Positions 1 through 10,796 of a DNA stretch of 64,000 bases are shown here, in pieces; the stretch's first letter is position 1; each line of letters opens with the position of its first letter. Under the pieces are notes generated by a model. It saw only the letters and a program-made list of their open reading frames with translations, ran no database searches and was not told where the DNA came from. Source of the stretch: Chamaecrista fasciculata (lineage: Eukaryota; Streptophyta; Magnoliopsida; Fabales; Fabaceae). The DNA is taken from the NCBI GenBank assembly GCA_003254925.1, contig QANZ01029088.1, positions 174,256 to 238,255 on the forward strand, given 5' to 3'. The position numbers were made by a program, and so were the translations under genes.

Positions 1-440
1 TAGGATTTAACATTTGCCCGACACATTTTAAGGTTTCTTTTGATTAGTTGGTACAACATCTCATATTTTAAAATCTACAAAAATTCATTTAAAAGATAAT
101 TTTTAATGTTTGAAAACTCACTTAACCTTGAGTTTAATATAAGAGACCAAAATCTTTTATAACTTCTGTCGTAGCGTAGCCTATATATGTCATCACTGGG
201 AATCTGAGACCATCCATCCTACATTATTGATTAAAACCTTGCAAGAAACTCGTGCCAAAATCAGATGTCTTATTCTTTAATTTGGTCCCGCGTACTTTTG
301 TCTTGTTTTTTTGTTCTTTTCCCGTTCACGTGTTTAAAGATAGGTTCCACAACGCCTCATTATAAGATGTACATATGTATCAAATATCAATGCAAGAGGA
401 AGGTGTAGCACAAAATTCACTGCATTAGAGGAATCCCACG
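1..440 (+). promoter_or_regulatory. 5' flank and promoter of the P34-like gene
   Basis: AT-rich non-coding flank of the gene that starts at 441. A palindromic CACGTG (G-box/ABRE core) lies at 327-332, and a weak TATA-like stretch (cattataag) lies around 358-366, about 75 bases before the start codon. No coding sequence was seen. Use of the G-box is an inference. Confidence 0.4.
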
Positions 441-1872
<1,432 letters not shown>

Positions 1873-2189
1873 CGTAATGGTTGTATGTGTTTGTGATGAT
1901 GTCTCCCAATAATGATAATAATGTAGCAGCTACCTCAAGGGAACTGTATCTCTTGTATTGCTTTAATGAATAAATTGATGATCATGTTTCTACAATCATG
2001 GCTTTGTGAGTACTTAAAAAGAAGTTAGTTATTAATCTGAATGGTGAACTGAAGACTAAATTCCTACCTTTACTCGAAAGAATTGTCATAAGCATCAGAA
2101 CATTAAGTATATACAAAATGACAAAATGCAGTTGAAAAAGTCTCTTTGGTGTGGGCTTTTGAAATTTTCATTGCTTTAATTTTGCTTTA
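1873..2189 (+). terminator. 3' flank with poly(A) signal of the P34-like gene
   Basis: A canonical AATAAA at 1969-1974 lies about 100 bases after the stop codon, in a T-rich context. The rest of the stretch is AT-rich and shows nothing else. Confidence 0.5.
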
Positions 2190-2433
2190 CTCGCAAAGCA
2201 GGCATGGAGGCTCTCAAATTCTTGTGAAGAATCTTGGGTGAGAAATTTTGAAGGTATTTACTTCCCTTAAACAGATTTCGGAGACTGCTACCAAAGGGCC
2301 TAAAGCATCATGGGGTTTGGTCTATAATTTTGCAAGTATGTTGAAGAAAGGCCGTTGTTGGAGTAATAGATCTTTTTGGGAGGATCCGTGCGTGGGTCTT
2401 TATGAAGATATTTTCAGGCTTAAAAAAGAATAG
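2190..2433 (+). pseudogene. Possible relic of a non-LTR retrotransposon (LINE) reverse transcriptase tail
   Basis: The frame at 2248-2433 contains KGPKASWGLVYNFASMLKKG and then SFWEDPCVG. The order K-x-SW...LKKG...W-x-DPW resembles the region after the reverse transcriptase in plant LINEs, where TWRSIL, GLRWRIGNG and VWxDPW are typical. There is no start codon context and no neighbouring domain. The match is weak and from memory; a chance frame is possible. Confidence 0.35.
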
Positions 2434-3057
2434 TGGAACAACAAATTGGTGTTATGGGTGAATGTGGGCAACCAATTTTCCTTGAAGGGAGAGAAATCAT
2501 TTGCCCTTAATATTTTGAAGAATTTGTGTTAAGAATTTGATGTTGATGAGATGCAACTCTTTCCAACGTGGTGCTTTGGAAGACTTTGATCATTAATGCC
2601 TCACATTTTTTAAAGTTATCCATGCTTTTATGGGGATTTGATGAATAATAAGTCCGTAGTTGCTCAGTATACATGGATTAGTTTCTAATAAGTTGTGTTG
2701 TGGATAGAAATGTGTAGGAAAATGTATAATCTCTTTTTCATATTCCCGAAGCATTAAGGTTCGACTACGTAGAATCGTAGGGCATCCAAATTCATGACTT
2801 GTGAAACTCACAACTTGTAACGTGACAGTGAGGCTGTTTCCTTGCTCCCCACACTCATTTATTATTATTTATTATTTTCCTATTAATCTTATGATTGATC
2901 CGCAGCCTTTTTATGGGGGATAAGATTGTTTCGTAGCCTTATGTTTTACAATCTACCACTTTGGTTATATAAATATCATGACACATGCTAGTGCCTTTTT
3001 ATATTCATCCAACACTGTATATCATAAACCACTATTTTTCATCAATTTTCACCATTC

Positions 3058-3103
3058 AACTATTACAAACCTCTTTTATGAAAGAAAAAAAAAACTATTA
3101 CAA
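3058..3103 (+). mobile_element. Possible micro retro-insertion with 11-bp direct repeats
   Basis: The direct repeat aactattacaa at 3058-3068 and 3093-3103 flanks a 24-base insert that ends in a run of A. The same structure is present in copy B around 5320-5365. A related motif (caaacctctt) recurs just downstream, so slippage or local duplication is an alternative. Confidence 0.35.
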
Positions 3104-3340
3104 TTTACAAACCTCTTACAAACCACCGAAACCATCATGCATCAAGATAAACGACATATAAACATATTGGAAATTAAACCGTATTATGATTGAAACAATG
3201 TATAGAGACTCTTACCGGATTCACAAACTTTATAAAACGCAAAGAAGATACAATTGCAGTTCACAACAAGCAAACACAATTGATACACTGTAACACAACA
3301 AACAGTAAATAAGGTAATCTATCCAAAGAAAACTGAAACC

Positions 3341-3559
3341 TTAATCAGTTTTACAAAACATGTGTTCTGTTTTTCTAGCCAAAGATCTTAGATTGCAGCC
3401 TACAATGGTATTGGCGAAAGAGCAAGTATCTTCCACACTGCTCCCTGCAGGCACATCCACCACATATGATTCTATCACCACGGTCTTTCCCTCACATCCT
3501 TCTTCTTCCTCCTCATGCAAAGTGATGGTAGATCTATAGTTCAGAAGACGGTGATCCNT
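3341..3559 (-). pseudogene. 3' fragment of a PYL ABA-receptor gene
   Basis: The minus strand encodes roughly the last 70 residues of a PYL receptor, nearly identical to the intact gene at 6548-7090 (stop codon complement at 3341-3343). The fragment stops at the N at 3560, and the sequence beyond is unrelated. It is either a truncated copy created by duplication or a gene cut by a false contig join. It retains the region carrying the VDVPAGSS and [10 protein letters not shown] motifs. Confidence 0.75.
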
Positions 3560-3560
3560 A
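3560..3560. other. Single N at a likely contig join
   Basis: One ambiguous base sits exactly where duplicated PYL sequence switches to unrelated sequence. The same single-N style recurs at 35415 and 63127. I read these as compressed gaps or joins. Confidence 0.6.
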
Positions 3561-4270
3561 ATTTATAATGTAATTTAACTCTATAAATGTTCAAGGACCA
3601 AATTTTTAGTTTGCTCTTTCTTTTTGTTTTTCCCTTTCGCGCGATGAGGCGGCCATTTTCGAACTAGGAAAAGATTTCAACCAAGATTATAATCACATTT
3701 TTTTTATGATCATCACATTAGTTCAAGAACAACACAAAAGATTGAATTAAGAAACCATTTTCGATCTAGGAAAAAGCTCAGAATCAACAATGCAAAACGC
3801 ATATAATAGTGGGAGGATGAACAAACCTACCGGATAAAACTGTGATAACGACGACGGCGAGATAGAGAAGATTAGGACACTCTAAAATAAAACAAATGAG
3901 AAAATAATGAGAGAGATCTGATCAAAGAAGAAAAAAGACGAACGGAAAAAAGAGAGACTTAACGTGTGATCCTGCAGTGACTGATCTGCAAAGTTTCGTT
4001 CCTTTTTTATTTGAACTCCGATGAAAATGGAAGAAGAAAGAAGAGGAAAATGGAGGAAGAAGAAAGAAGCGAAGGCGTCTGGAAGGAGAGAGAAGCAGTT
4101 GGATTTTTAAGTAAAAACCATTTGTCATCTGCACCGTCAATTTTTTAATTTTTGAATGTGTGGGCAAGATTTAATCTGATGGAGGGCGCATGTGGCAAAT
4201 GGATTGTTAGAGATTTCTTTTATTAAATTCGCCCACCGTTACATATTTTCTTCCAACTTTCACTCCATTT
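3561..4270. other. Intergenic stretch, no supported gene
   Basis: Purine-rich sequence (about 3890-4100) resembles an untranslated leader read on the minus strand. The only long minus-strand frame (3922-4167) is low-complexity F/S/L and not convincing. Nothing else is seen. Confidence 0.5.
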
Positions 4271-4274
4271 AATG

Positions 4275-4603
4275 TATGCGCCTTGCGTTCATGTTTTTTT
4301 TAAAGAAAAATTCTATGGTTCATTTGGAGACTGAAATTTAATTTTTGGAGAACTCTTTTGTGGAATGCGCCCTATGTATATGATTGTAGTTTTTGACAAG
4401 TGCGCCCTGCGTTCATGTTTTAAAAAAAAAAAATTCTATGTTTCATTTGGCGAATGCGCCTTGCGTTGGAACTTCCAATGAACACTTGTTTCTTCTGACA
4501 AATGTGCCCTACGTTCTGAAATTAAATTTTTGGAGAACTCTTTTGTGGAATGCGCCCTATGTATTGATTATAATTTTTGGCAAGTGCGCCTTGCGTAGTC
4601 TGT
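4275..4603. repeat. Degenerate tandem repeat built on a tgcgccctgcgt motif
   Basis: Two imperfect copies of a composite unit occur. The motif tgcgccYtgcgttcatg followed by a T/A run and attctatgNttcatttgg is at about 4276-4328 and 4399-4450. The motif ttggagaactcttttgtgg followed by aatgcgccctatgtat is at about 4345-4380 and 4528-4565. Several more tgcgcc cores lie between. No coding function is evident, and the 78-aa frame across it is an artefact of the repeat. Confidence 0.6.
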
Positions 4604-4712
4604 TGGAATGCATGTCCTGTGAACAATAAAAAAGATATTTTCATGAATAATTAATAAATACGAGCCTGTCTATTAATAGTTACAAAAATTGGTACCCAAA
4701 ATTAAGAAAGCC

Positions 4713-5776
4713 AAAAAAGAATAGTGGAACAACAAATTGGTGTTATGGGTGAATGTGGGCAACCAATTTTCCTTGAAGGGAGAGAAATCATTTGCCCTTA
4801 ATATTTTGAAGAATTTGGGTTAAGAATTTGATGTTGATGAGATGCAACTCTTTCCAACGTGGTGCTTTGGAAGACTTTGATCATTAATGCCTCACATTTT
4901 TTAAAGTTATCCATGCTTTTATGGGGAGTTTGATGAATAATAAGTCCGTAGTTGCTCAGGTTGTGGATAGAAATGTGTAGGAAAATGTATAATCTCTTTT
5001 TCATATTCCCGAAGCATTAAGGTTCGACTACGTAGAATCGTAGGGCATCCAAATTCATGACTTGTGAAACTCACAACTTGTAACGTGACAGTGAGGCTGT
5101 TTCCTTGCTCCCCACACTCATTTATTATTATTTATTATTTTCCTATTAATCTTATGATTGATCCGCAGCCTTTTTATGGGGGATAAGATTGTTTCGTAGC
5201 CTTATGTTTTACAATCTACCACTTTGGTTATATAAATATCATGACACATGCTAGTGCCTTTTTATATTCATCCAACACTGTATATCATAAACCACTATTT
5301 TTCCTCAATTTTCACCATTCAACTATTACAAACCTCTTTTATGAAAAAAAAAAAAAACTATTACAATTTACAAACCTCTTACAAACCACCGAAACCATCA
5401 TGCATCAAGATAAACGACATATAAACATATTGGAAATTAAACCGTATTATGATTGAAACAATGTATAGAGACTCTTACCGGATTCACAAACTCTATAAAA
5501 CGCAAAGAAGATACAATTGCAGTTCACAACAAGCAAACAAAATTGATACACTGTAACACAACAAACAGTAAATAAGGTAATCTATCCAAAGAAAACTGAA
5601 ACCTTAATCAGTTTTACAAAACATGTGTTCTGTTTTTCTAGCCAAAGACCTTAAATTGCAGCCTGCAGGCACATCCACCACATATGATTCTATCACCACG
5701 GTCTTTCCCTCACATCCTTCTTCTTCGTCCTCATGCAAAGTGATGGTAGATCTATAGTTCAGAAGACGGTGATCCC
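4713..5776. repeat. Segmental duplication, copy B (partner of 2422-3559)
   Basis: Nearly identical to copy A but lacking about 28 bases near 4958 and 44-47 bases within the PYL 3' coding part. Its right side continues without a break into the tandemly duplicated PYL unit, showing that copy A was once part of a larger PYL locus. Confidence 0.85.
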
Positions 5777-6069
5777 CACCAATGATGCTACATCACAAAC
5801 ATTTCATCATCAAGCTTGTCCAACCTCTCCCGGCTAACTCCGGCCGGCATGCCGGACATAACCGAAACCTCACGCACTTTTCCAACACCACCATCCCCAA
5901 CCAGTATTTTGCAGTTCCTTATAAACTGCTTGTACCCCTGAGGGTGATCAAATCTCCTGATCAGGGACCAAACCAGAGGCAGGGGTGCATCTATGGTCTG
6001 GACCTGGTTCGAGCTGCACTGGTTGGATGAGATGATATGGGTGTGATAGCGGCTCAACATGGCTAGCAT
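5604..6069 (-). pseudogene. Broken PYL ABA-receptor copy
   Basis: Compared with the intact copy at 6548-7090, three lesions are visible. The first ATG is AAG, so translation would start a few codons later at MLAML. Five bases are missing near 5790 (atgctaca against atgctaaacttca), a frameshift. About 44-47 bases are missing near 5661, inside the C-terminal coding part. The remaining open frame (93 aa) covers only the N-terminal half up to the gate loop region and shortly after (LDDEMFVM). It lacks the HRL latch and the C-terminal helix, so no receptor can be made. Confidence 0.85.
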
Positions 6070-6547
6070 TTTTGGAGACCTCTGGTTACCGCACTTACAA
6101 TTTTCAGTGTCCTCTAGTCTATTCTATTCTAGTTGATAGTGAGATGAGGGCATATCTCAATGACCATGTGGTTAGGTGTATTTATGTGAGGTTTCTTCAG
6201 AGTGACGTAACAGAGAGACGGGTTTAGGGGTAAATAATTCATGAAAAAGAGGTGAGCTTTGGAGGATTGGTTTATTTCGCGGTTGTGTCGGCTTTGGCTG
6301 CCTTTAAGTGCTTTGGAGTCTTTTGGGGTGAGACCATAAGATATTTTGTCATAGTTATCCTCTTTTGTCCTGTCGGTTAAGGGAGGGTATCATTGGATAT
6401 TTCTATGTATAGAGACTCTTACCGGATTCACAAACTCTATAAAACGCAAAGAAGATACAATTGCAGTTCACAACAAGCAAACACAATTGATACACTGTAA
6501 CACAACAAACAGTAAATAAGGTAATCTATCCAAAGAAAACTGAAACC

Positions 6548-7090
6548 TTAATCAGTTTTACAAAACATGTGTTCTGTTTTTCTAGCCAAAGACCTTAGAT
6601 TGCAGCCTACAATGGTATTGGCGAAAGAGCAAGTATCTTCCACACTGCTCCCTGCAGGCACATCCACCACATATGATTCTATCACCACGGTCTTTCCCTC
6701 ACATCCTTCTTCTTCCTCCTCATGCAAAGTGATGGTAGATCTATAGTTCAGAAGACGGTGATCCCCACCAATGATGCTAAACTTCATCACAAACATTTCA
6801 TCATCAAGCTTGTCCAACCTCTCCCGGCTAACTCCGGCCGGCATGCCGGACATAACCGAAACCTCACGCACACTTCCAACACCACCATCCCCAACCAGTA
6901 TTTTGCAGTTCCTTATAAACTGCTTGTACCCCTGAGGGTGATCAAATCTCCTGATCAGGGACCAAACCAGAGGCAGGGGTGCATCTATGGTCTGGACCTG
7001 GTTCGAGCTACACTGGTTGGATGAGATGATATGGGTGTGATAGCGGCTCAACATTGCTAGCATTTTTGGAGACCTCTGGTTACCGCACAT
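6548..7090 (-). CDS. PYR/PYL/RCAR abscisic acid receptor, PYL4/5/6-like
   Basis: A single-exon gene of 180 aa in the START/Bet v 1 fold. Receptors of this family bind ABA in the cytosol and nucleus and then inhibit clade A PP2C phosphatases. Visible landmarks in order: the RYHTH segment, [31 protein letters not shown] (the Lys of YKQF matches the ABA-carboxylate lysine, PYR1 K59), gate loop SGMPA (SGLPA in almost all family members), ERLDKLDDE, latch GGDHRL, the conserved Glu in [11 protein letters not shown], and the C-terminal helix with [11 protein letters not shown]. The N-terminus is shorter than in typical PYL4-6 proteins. Intronless structure fits the PYL4-6 group. The Leu to Met change in the gate is conservative but unusual. 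Two damaged copies lie upstream (3341 and 5604). Confidence 0.88.
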   Translation of the reverse strand: MCGNQRSPKMLAMLSRYHTHIISSNQCSSNQVQTIDAPLPLVWSLIRRFDHPQGYKQFIRNCKILVGDGGVGSVREVSVMSGMPAGVSRERLDKLDDEMFVMKFSIIGGDHRLLNYRSTITLHEEEEEGCEGKTVVIESYVVDVPAGSSVEDTCSFANTIVGCNLRSLARKTEHMFCKTD

Positions 7091-7401
7091 ACAATTTTCA
7101 GTGTCCTCTAGTCTATTCTATTCTAGTTGATAGTGAGATGAGGGCATATCTCAATGACCATGTGGTTGGGTGTATTTATGTGAGGTTTCTTCAGAGTGAC
7201 GTAACAGAGAGACGGGTTTAGGGGTAAATAATTCATGAAAAAGAGGTGAGCTTTGGAGGATGATTGGTTTATTTCGCGGTTGTGTCGGCTTTGGCTGCCT
7301 TTAAGTGCTTTGGAGTCTTTTGGGGTGAGACCATAAGATATTTTGTCATAGTTATCCTCTTTTGTCCTGTCGGTTAAGGGAGGGTATCATTGGATATTTC
7401 T

Positions 7402-9839
7402 ATGAATCTCTGTGGATGTTTAGACAAAAAATCTTACAGAAGCAGCTTTCTAAATTGTTAAAATTTCACGGTGACTTTCTGAAATCTACAGATATCTTCC
7501 TTGAGAGTCGAGTCCAATTGGAATATCTGCTACCTAGTCGGCACAGCTGATACAAAATGATCAAAACTCAACCAACTGAAGTGATCGTTTGATGTGTAAT
7601 TACATTGTCTTTTTTGTTTTTGTTGTTTACCTAACTATGCTGACACAGGAAGAGATGTGCTTCCTGGCTTGGTAGTTAGTACTAACGTGCACGCATCTTT
7701 AATCTATGTGTTGCGCTAATATCAAGATTCACAGAAAAGCTTGGAGACATTAATTAACTCAAATCTACGTTAGTAAACTTGGGAAACATTGTCCGACTGT
7801 GGTCAGGACAGTTTTCGTATATCCTCTTCTCTTTTCCTGAGTTCATTCAATTTCCCACTGAAAAACGTCTCCCATCGAATTTTCTATGATTAATGCAATA
7901 CTTGAAACTTGAAAGTAATCTTCCCTCATAAGTCATAACTCTTGGCTGTGTTTCACAAGAGAATCCCTTTTGATGTACAAAAGAAACGAAGGACTTCTAA
8001 CACTGACACCCCAAATAATAGTGCACGTTAAGATTCATGAATGAAGGAGATAAAGCAGGTGTAGCCGTGTAGGAATATGTTCTATGGTCATTTTAAGATA
8101 ATTGAGACTAATGCGGTTAAGGACGGGAATATGGTTCTAACAATGATGTTACCAAATTCCTTGAGAACCAATACAAAACTTACAGTTCAATCAATAGAAA
8201 AGGAAAGTAAGAGAATGAAACAAGAGGAAAGAATACCTTTTATTTGAAAAAGACATTCACAAGAAAAAGACATCAACATAAGAAATTCCTCCAATCACAC
8301 TGCGCACTTGCACCGTTAAAAATGAAGTATTCAGTTAATCAACAGCACTATGAAGGAGCAGGAAAGAAACCCCATCACATTATGCACTTATCCCTGTTTA
8401 CTTTATAGCTAATCAGGGATGCAAGCTCAGTCTAAGCAAGAGAAGGAAGAGAGTTCAATCAAGGTATATATTACTCCTAGAATAATCTCATCATAGGGCC
8501 CAGGGGAAGAGCTCTGGCCACGTAAGAATTAGCTAGCAAACAGTGTTAGCTTAGAGGATCGGCACTTGCACTCCAATTATAAAGAATAAAGCTAATAAAC
8601 TAAATGAGGGGTGCGCACCAATCATATTATAGATGAGTGGCACGCTCTAATAATGCTCGAGTTATACAGATGAAGTATCTTAATAATGATCAAGATTCCA
8701 GCAGTAAAAGTCCTTAGACACAATAATCCTACTCAACATTATAATCCATACAGATGGGTGTTAAACAACATTGGCAAATTCTCCACATAAAATTATCTGA
8801 TACCCAACAAAACCCAGAGAGGTTTCACTCACAAGTCACATTGGCCATCTAATGTCACATTGAGCTTAATCACAAACCTTTCACATACAAAGCTTTAGGC
8901 AATGAAAACTTAATGCTTATTGTCAGAGGAAATCCTAATATAGGACCACCCCACAGCCGCCACCACATTTGACGAAAATGATTTTGGCAGAAAAAGGCTC
9001 TTCTCCAAAGGCTAGTTCAACTTTATTAGATGTCATTGCTACAGGCCCTTCCCTCTTCAATTGGCTTAGTTATTTAAATAGCCTTTTTTTATCATTAAAT
9101 TAGGATAACCAACGAATCAACTACTGTCAACAAATACTAAAAATTCAAATTAGGTATAGTAAGTCTAGATTCGGTTTGAGATTGAAAGTGAACTACAGGT
9201 TCCCAAACAGAATGCAGCGACATTGAAAATTCTATGCAATACCTTGATAAGTTAAAGACACCTCATGACATTCTAGAACCAAATAGTCAATTTGATTGTG
9301 TTATCAGCATTAGGTAACTTCAGCAAGCCAGAAAAGCATACTTACCTAATTCCATTAAACAGACACTGAGGAACCTTTCCCTTTCTGACTAAAACTTTTG
9401 GAGAAGCAGAGCTGAAAAAGGAGACAATTCAGGGAAATGACCAAGGTAAAAGCTAAACAGGTATACAAAGTGTATAATATAGCAAGAAAATTTATTTACT
9501 TCATTGAACAGGAACAGCAAATCTATTGAAGTTATCATTGTTTACACTTATTATCAGACATGCCACTAATCATGAAGCATCACAAAGAATAATCATTTAG
9601 GCTTCTCAAGAATGGGTATTCAAGGCGTTACTTGGTAAATCTTTACTCATAACTAAGGAAAGGCATATAATTATATATATGGATATATAGATTCTCCTCA
9701 AGAGTATAGATACAAGAGAACCACCTGAATGCCAGAACAAGTATCAAATTATCATCACTTGTCCTTTCCAAAATGCTCAACATGAACCATGAAAGGATAA
9801 CAAAATGCAAAACCATAGAAACGAAATTAAAGCTTCCCT
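7402..9839. other. Intergenic stretch, no supported gene
   Basis: AT-rich sequence between the PYL duplication and PEX7. The part next to 9839 must include the PEX7 3' untranslated region. No frame over about 65 codons looks coding, and no inverted-repeat element was recognised. Confidence 0.5.
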
Positions 9840-10796
9840 TTAAGGCGCTCTTGGGTCTGTTCCATGCTGCCACACATAAACAAGCTCATCCCATCCTGTA
9901 CTCGCCATAAGCCCCTCAACAAGCACGCTCATATCCACTCCCACGGCAAACTCAGAATGATGATCATATCTACTCACAAGCGCATCCTCCACCATGAAAT
10001 CCCACATGCAAACCGTCATATCATACGAACAAGAAACCATCAAATTCCTCATATGCGGCGAGAACTTTAGCCTCCTCACTGCATATCCGTGCCCATTGAG
10101 AACCGTTATAGGAACCCTGTAATTCCTAACATCCCACACCTTAATTGACTTATCCACCGAAGCCGTCGCGATAATACAATCATCGTACTTATTCCAATCG
10201 CAAGCCAGTATCTCGAATTCGTGAGCCGGAAGAATCATCGTCGACCCAGGTTCCCTCACATCCCAAATTCTCACCGTGCAATCCCCAGAAGCCGAGGCGA
10301 AAACGTCGCCGTGTCGTGGGTTCCAAACCGCGGAGTAGACGCAGTAAGCGTGCTCTTTGAAGGTCCTCACGCTGGTAGGTCGATCCATAGTCCAAAGCTT
10401 CACGGTATCGTCCCAGGATGCGGTCAAGAAAGAATCGCGGCGAACTGGATTGTAGTCGGCAGAGTGAACTTCTCGGGTATGCTCGTGAAAGGATCGAATT
10501 GGATTGGCCGTAGGCGGTAGAGCAAGGTCATAGAGCTTGACGGAACCATCGGCAATGGCGGCAACGAGCAGCGAATCGTGCGATTCGGACCAAGCGACGT
10601 CGTAAACGCCGTCAGCCGTGTCGTAGGCGGCCAGCTCCGATATGGGTAGAGCGGGGTCCGGCGAGAGGTCGAGGACGTGAACGCGGCCATTGCCGAGGAT
10701 GCCGAAGTTCTGAGCAGTGGCGACGGCGACGCGGTTCTCGTAGAAGGGACTGAACTTGACGGAGTATCCATTGAACGGAGTTTTGAAAACGGGCAT
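9840..10796 (-). CDS. PEX7: Peroxin-7, PTS2 import receptor
   Basis: Single-exon gene of 318 aa, the length expected for plant PEX7. It is a seven-bladed WD40 propeller. Clear blades end in SWDDTVKLW, ASGDCTVRIWDV, ASVDKSIKVWDV and CSYDMTVCMWDF, and the first starts FNGYSVKFSPF. PEX7 binds the N-terminal PTS2 signal of peroxisomal matrix enzymes in the cytosol and hands them, with PEX5 as co-receptor, to the docking complex. Family-typical stretches such as HTREVHSADYNP, HEFEILACDWNKYD and the C-terminal TGWDELVYVWQHG are all present. The start at 10796 gives MPVFKTPFNGYSVKFSP, which matches the known plant N-terminus. No lesion is seen. The reverse frames over this gene are GC-biased shadows. 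Confidence 0.95.
   Translation of the reverse strand: MPVFKTPFNGYSVKFSPFYENRVAVATAQNFGILGNGRVHVLDLSPDPALPISELAAYDTADGVYDVAWSESHDSLLVAAIADGSVKLYDLALPPTANPIRSFHEHTREVHSADYNPVRRDSFLTASWDDTVKLWTMDRPTSVRTFKEHAYCVYSAVWNPRHGDVFASASGDCTVRIWDVREPGSTMILPAHEFEILACDWNKYDDCIIATASVDKSIKVWDVRNYRVPITVLNGHGYAVRRLKFSPHMRNLMVSCSYDMTVCMWDFMVEDALVSRYDHHSEFAVGVDMSVLVEGLMASTGWDELVYVWQHGTDPRAP

Larger units (their letters stand above)
2422..3559. repeat. Segmental duplication, copy A (partner of 4713-5776)
   Basis: This block is nearly identical to 4713-5776. It begins in both places at an A-run followed by gaatagtggaacaac and ends at the N at 3560. The main difference is about 28 bases (around 2670-2697) missing from copy B. 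The block ends with the 3' part of a PYL gene on the minus strand. Copy A lacks the internal deletion seen in pseudogene copy B, so its PYL part is closer to the intact copy at 6.5 kb. Confidence 0.85.
5461..7401. repeat. Tandem duplication of the PYL gene unit (units 5461-6404 and 6405-7401)
   Basis: Both units begin atgtatagagactcttaccg and end ggatatttct. The junction at 6404/6405 joins the end of unit 1 directly to the start of unit 2, a head-to-tail duplication with a few bases (tatg) shared at the breakpoint. Unit 2 carries the intact gene and unit 1 the broken one. The units are about 944 and 997 bases; the difference is mostly deletions in unit 1. Confidence 0.9.

Noticed and set aside
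6548..7090. The Arg in FIRNC seemed to replace the ABA-binding lysine of the PYL receptor.
   Set aside because: The ABA-carboxylate lysine (PYR1 K59) aligns with the Lys in YKQF, which is conserved. The Arg corresponds to a later lysine that is not the ligand contact.
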